Assembly: GCF_024168645.1 (NCBI RefSeq) | Contig: NZ_JALJWF010000001.1 | Span: forward strand, 372,001-436,000 | Reading direction: 5' to 3' | From: Pseudomonas sp. GGS8 | GTDB lineage: Bacteria > Pseudomonadota > Gammaproteobacteria > Pseudomonadales > Pseudomonadaceae | Length of the DNA stretch: 64,000 nucleotides | In this document: one piece after another, positions 63,625-64,000 of the stretch | Numbering within the stretch: the stretch's first letter is position 1 | Layout: the number at the start of each line of letters is the position of its first letter | Made by a program: the position numbers and the translations under genes | Notes under the pieces: model-generated | Databases searched by the model: none | What the model saw: only the letters and a program-made list of their open reading frames with translations | Told to the model about the DNA's origin: nothing

Positions 63625-63649
63625 GGTCATGTCCTCAGTGCAGAAACGG

Positions 63650-63686
63650 CGAAGGGCCTGAAGCGATTGAACGCCCAGGCCCTTCG
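63650..63686. terminator. Hairpin after purU
   Basis: Perfect 11-bp stem CGAAGGGCCTG / CAGGCCCTTCG with a 15-base loop; on the minus strand only GCCGTTTCTG follows, so termination would be partial. Confidence 0.6.
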
Positions 63687-63705
63687 AATTTCAACCGAAT
63701 GGCTG

Positions 63706-64000
63706 TCAGAACACGACGGTTTTGTTGCCGTGCACCAACACCCGGTCTTCCAGGTGATAACGCAGGCCACGGGCCAGCACCATTTTCTCGACGTCACGAC
63801 CGAAGCGCACCATGTCTTCAATACTGTCGCTGTGACTGACGCGCACCACGTCCTGCTCGATGATCGGACCGGCGTCCAGCTCTTCGGTGACATAGTGGCA
63901 AGTGGCGCCGATCAACTTCACGCCACGCATCGAAGCTTGATGATACGGCTTGGCACCGACGAACGACGGCAGGAAGCTGTGGTGAATGTTGATGACTTTG
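63706..64000 (-). CDS. purU: Formyltetrahydrofolate deformylase, partial
   Basis: C-terminal 97 residues, cut by the right edge. [22 protein letters not shown] carries the formyl-transferase fold's catalytic Asn/His, followed by [24 protein letters not shown] with the catalytic Asp, and the usual end NKTVVF. The enzyme releases formate from 10-formyl-THF, balancing one-carbon units, which connects functionally with the glycine cleavage genes of this window. Confidence 0.95.
   Translation of the reverse strand, partial: KVINIHHSFLPSFVGAKPYHQASMRGVKLIGATCHYVTEELDAGPIIEQDVVRVSHSDSIEDMVRFGRDVEKMVLARGLRYHLEDRVLVHGNKTVVF

Overview
The window is a stretch of chromosome from a fluorescent Pseudomonas, most likely of the P. 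fluorescens group. Three things point there: the high-GC codon use, the gene orders (edd-glk-gltR-gltS-gts; arcDABC; gcsR-gcvH2-gcvP2-sdaA-gcvT2; aspS-yebC-ruvCAB-tolQRAB-oprL-cpoB-queEC-tRNA-Lys; slyX-HIT-oprD; mscS-yajQ-panE; mutT-GST-argJ-secA-dciA), and about a dozen REP-type palindromes typical of this group. I see no rRNA, CRISPR array, prophage, insertion sequence or integrase. It is mostly core genome, so the interest lies in regulation, small elements and a few unusual genes.

Layout. 1-9363: glucose and Entner-Doudoroff genes. On the minus strand are gtsA (cut by the left edge), an AGE-family sugar isomerase, the GltS/GltR two-component system, glk and edd; divergently on the plus strand are gap and mgsA. 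Two HexR-type operators lie between edd and gap, and Hfq/Crc-type A-rich motifs lie near the starts of gtsA, the isomerase and gap. 9560-10891: a family III CoA-transferase. 11393-16762: the anaerobic arginine deiminase operon arcDABC, with an ANR box and -10 element in textbook geometry, then a small DUF5064-type gene. 16908-24854: the sigma-54 activator gcsR and the second glycine cleavage cluster gcvH-gcvP-sdaA-gcvT. The gcvH promoter has a -24/-12 element and three 18-bp TyrR-like activator sites. No glyA lies between gcvP and sdaA, and gcvT carries an apparent single-base frameshift.

24855-42299: a cold-shock gene, an RDD membrane protein, nadA, tRNA-Lys (a known island integration point, empty here), queC/queE, the Tol-Pal cluster, ruvCAB, yebC/pmpR, aspS, an FmdB zinc-ribbon protein, a ribbon-helix-helix protein, a membrane-anchored cold-shock-domain protein, slyX and a HIT protein. 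43198-44571: an OprD-family porin with an ArgR-like tandem operator upstream, which links arginine uptake to the arc operon.

44699-60219: mscS, yajQ, panE, a sensor kinase, a PduO-type cobalamin adenosyltransferase, a Nudix-ThiE fusion, a GST, argJ, secA, dciA, a HerA/DUF853 ATPase and a chemoreceptor. 60422-63295: a translationally coupled trio (glycosyltransferase, DUF2334-type deacetylase, flippase-like membrane protein), the best candidate here for an uncharacterised pathway. 63448-64000: a small acidic protein and the C-terminal part of purU, cut by the right edge.
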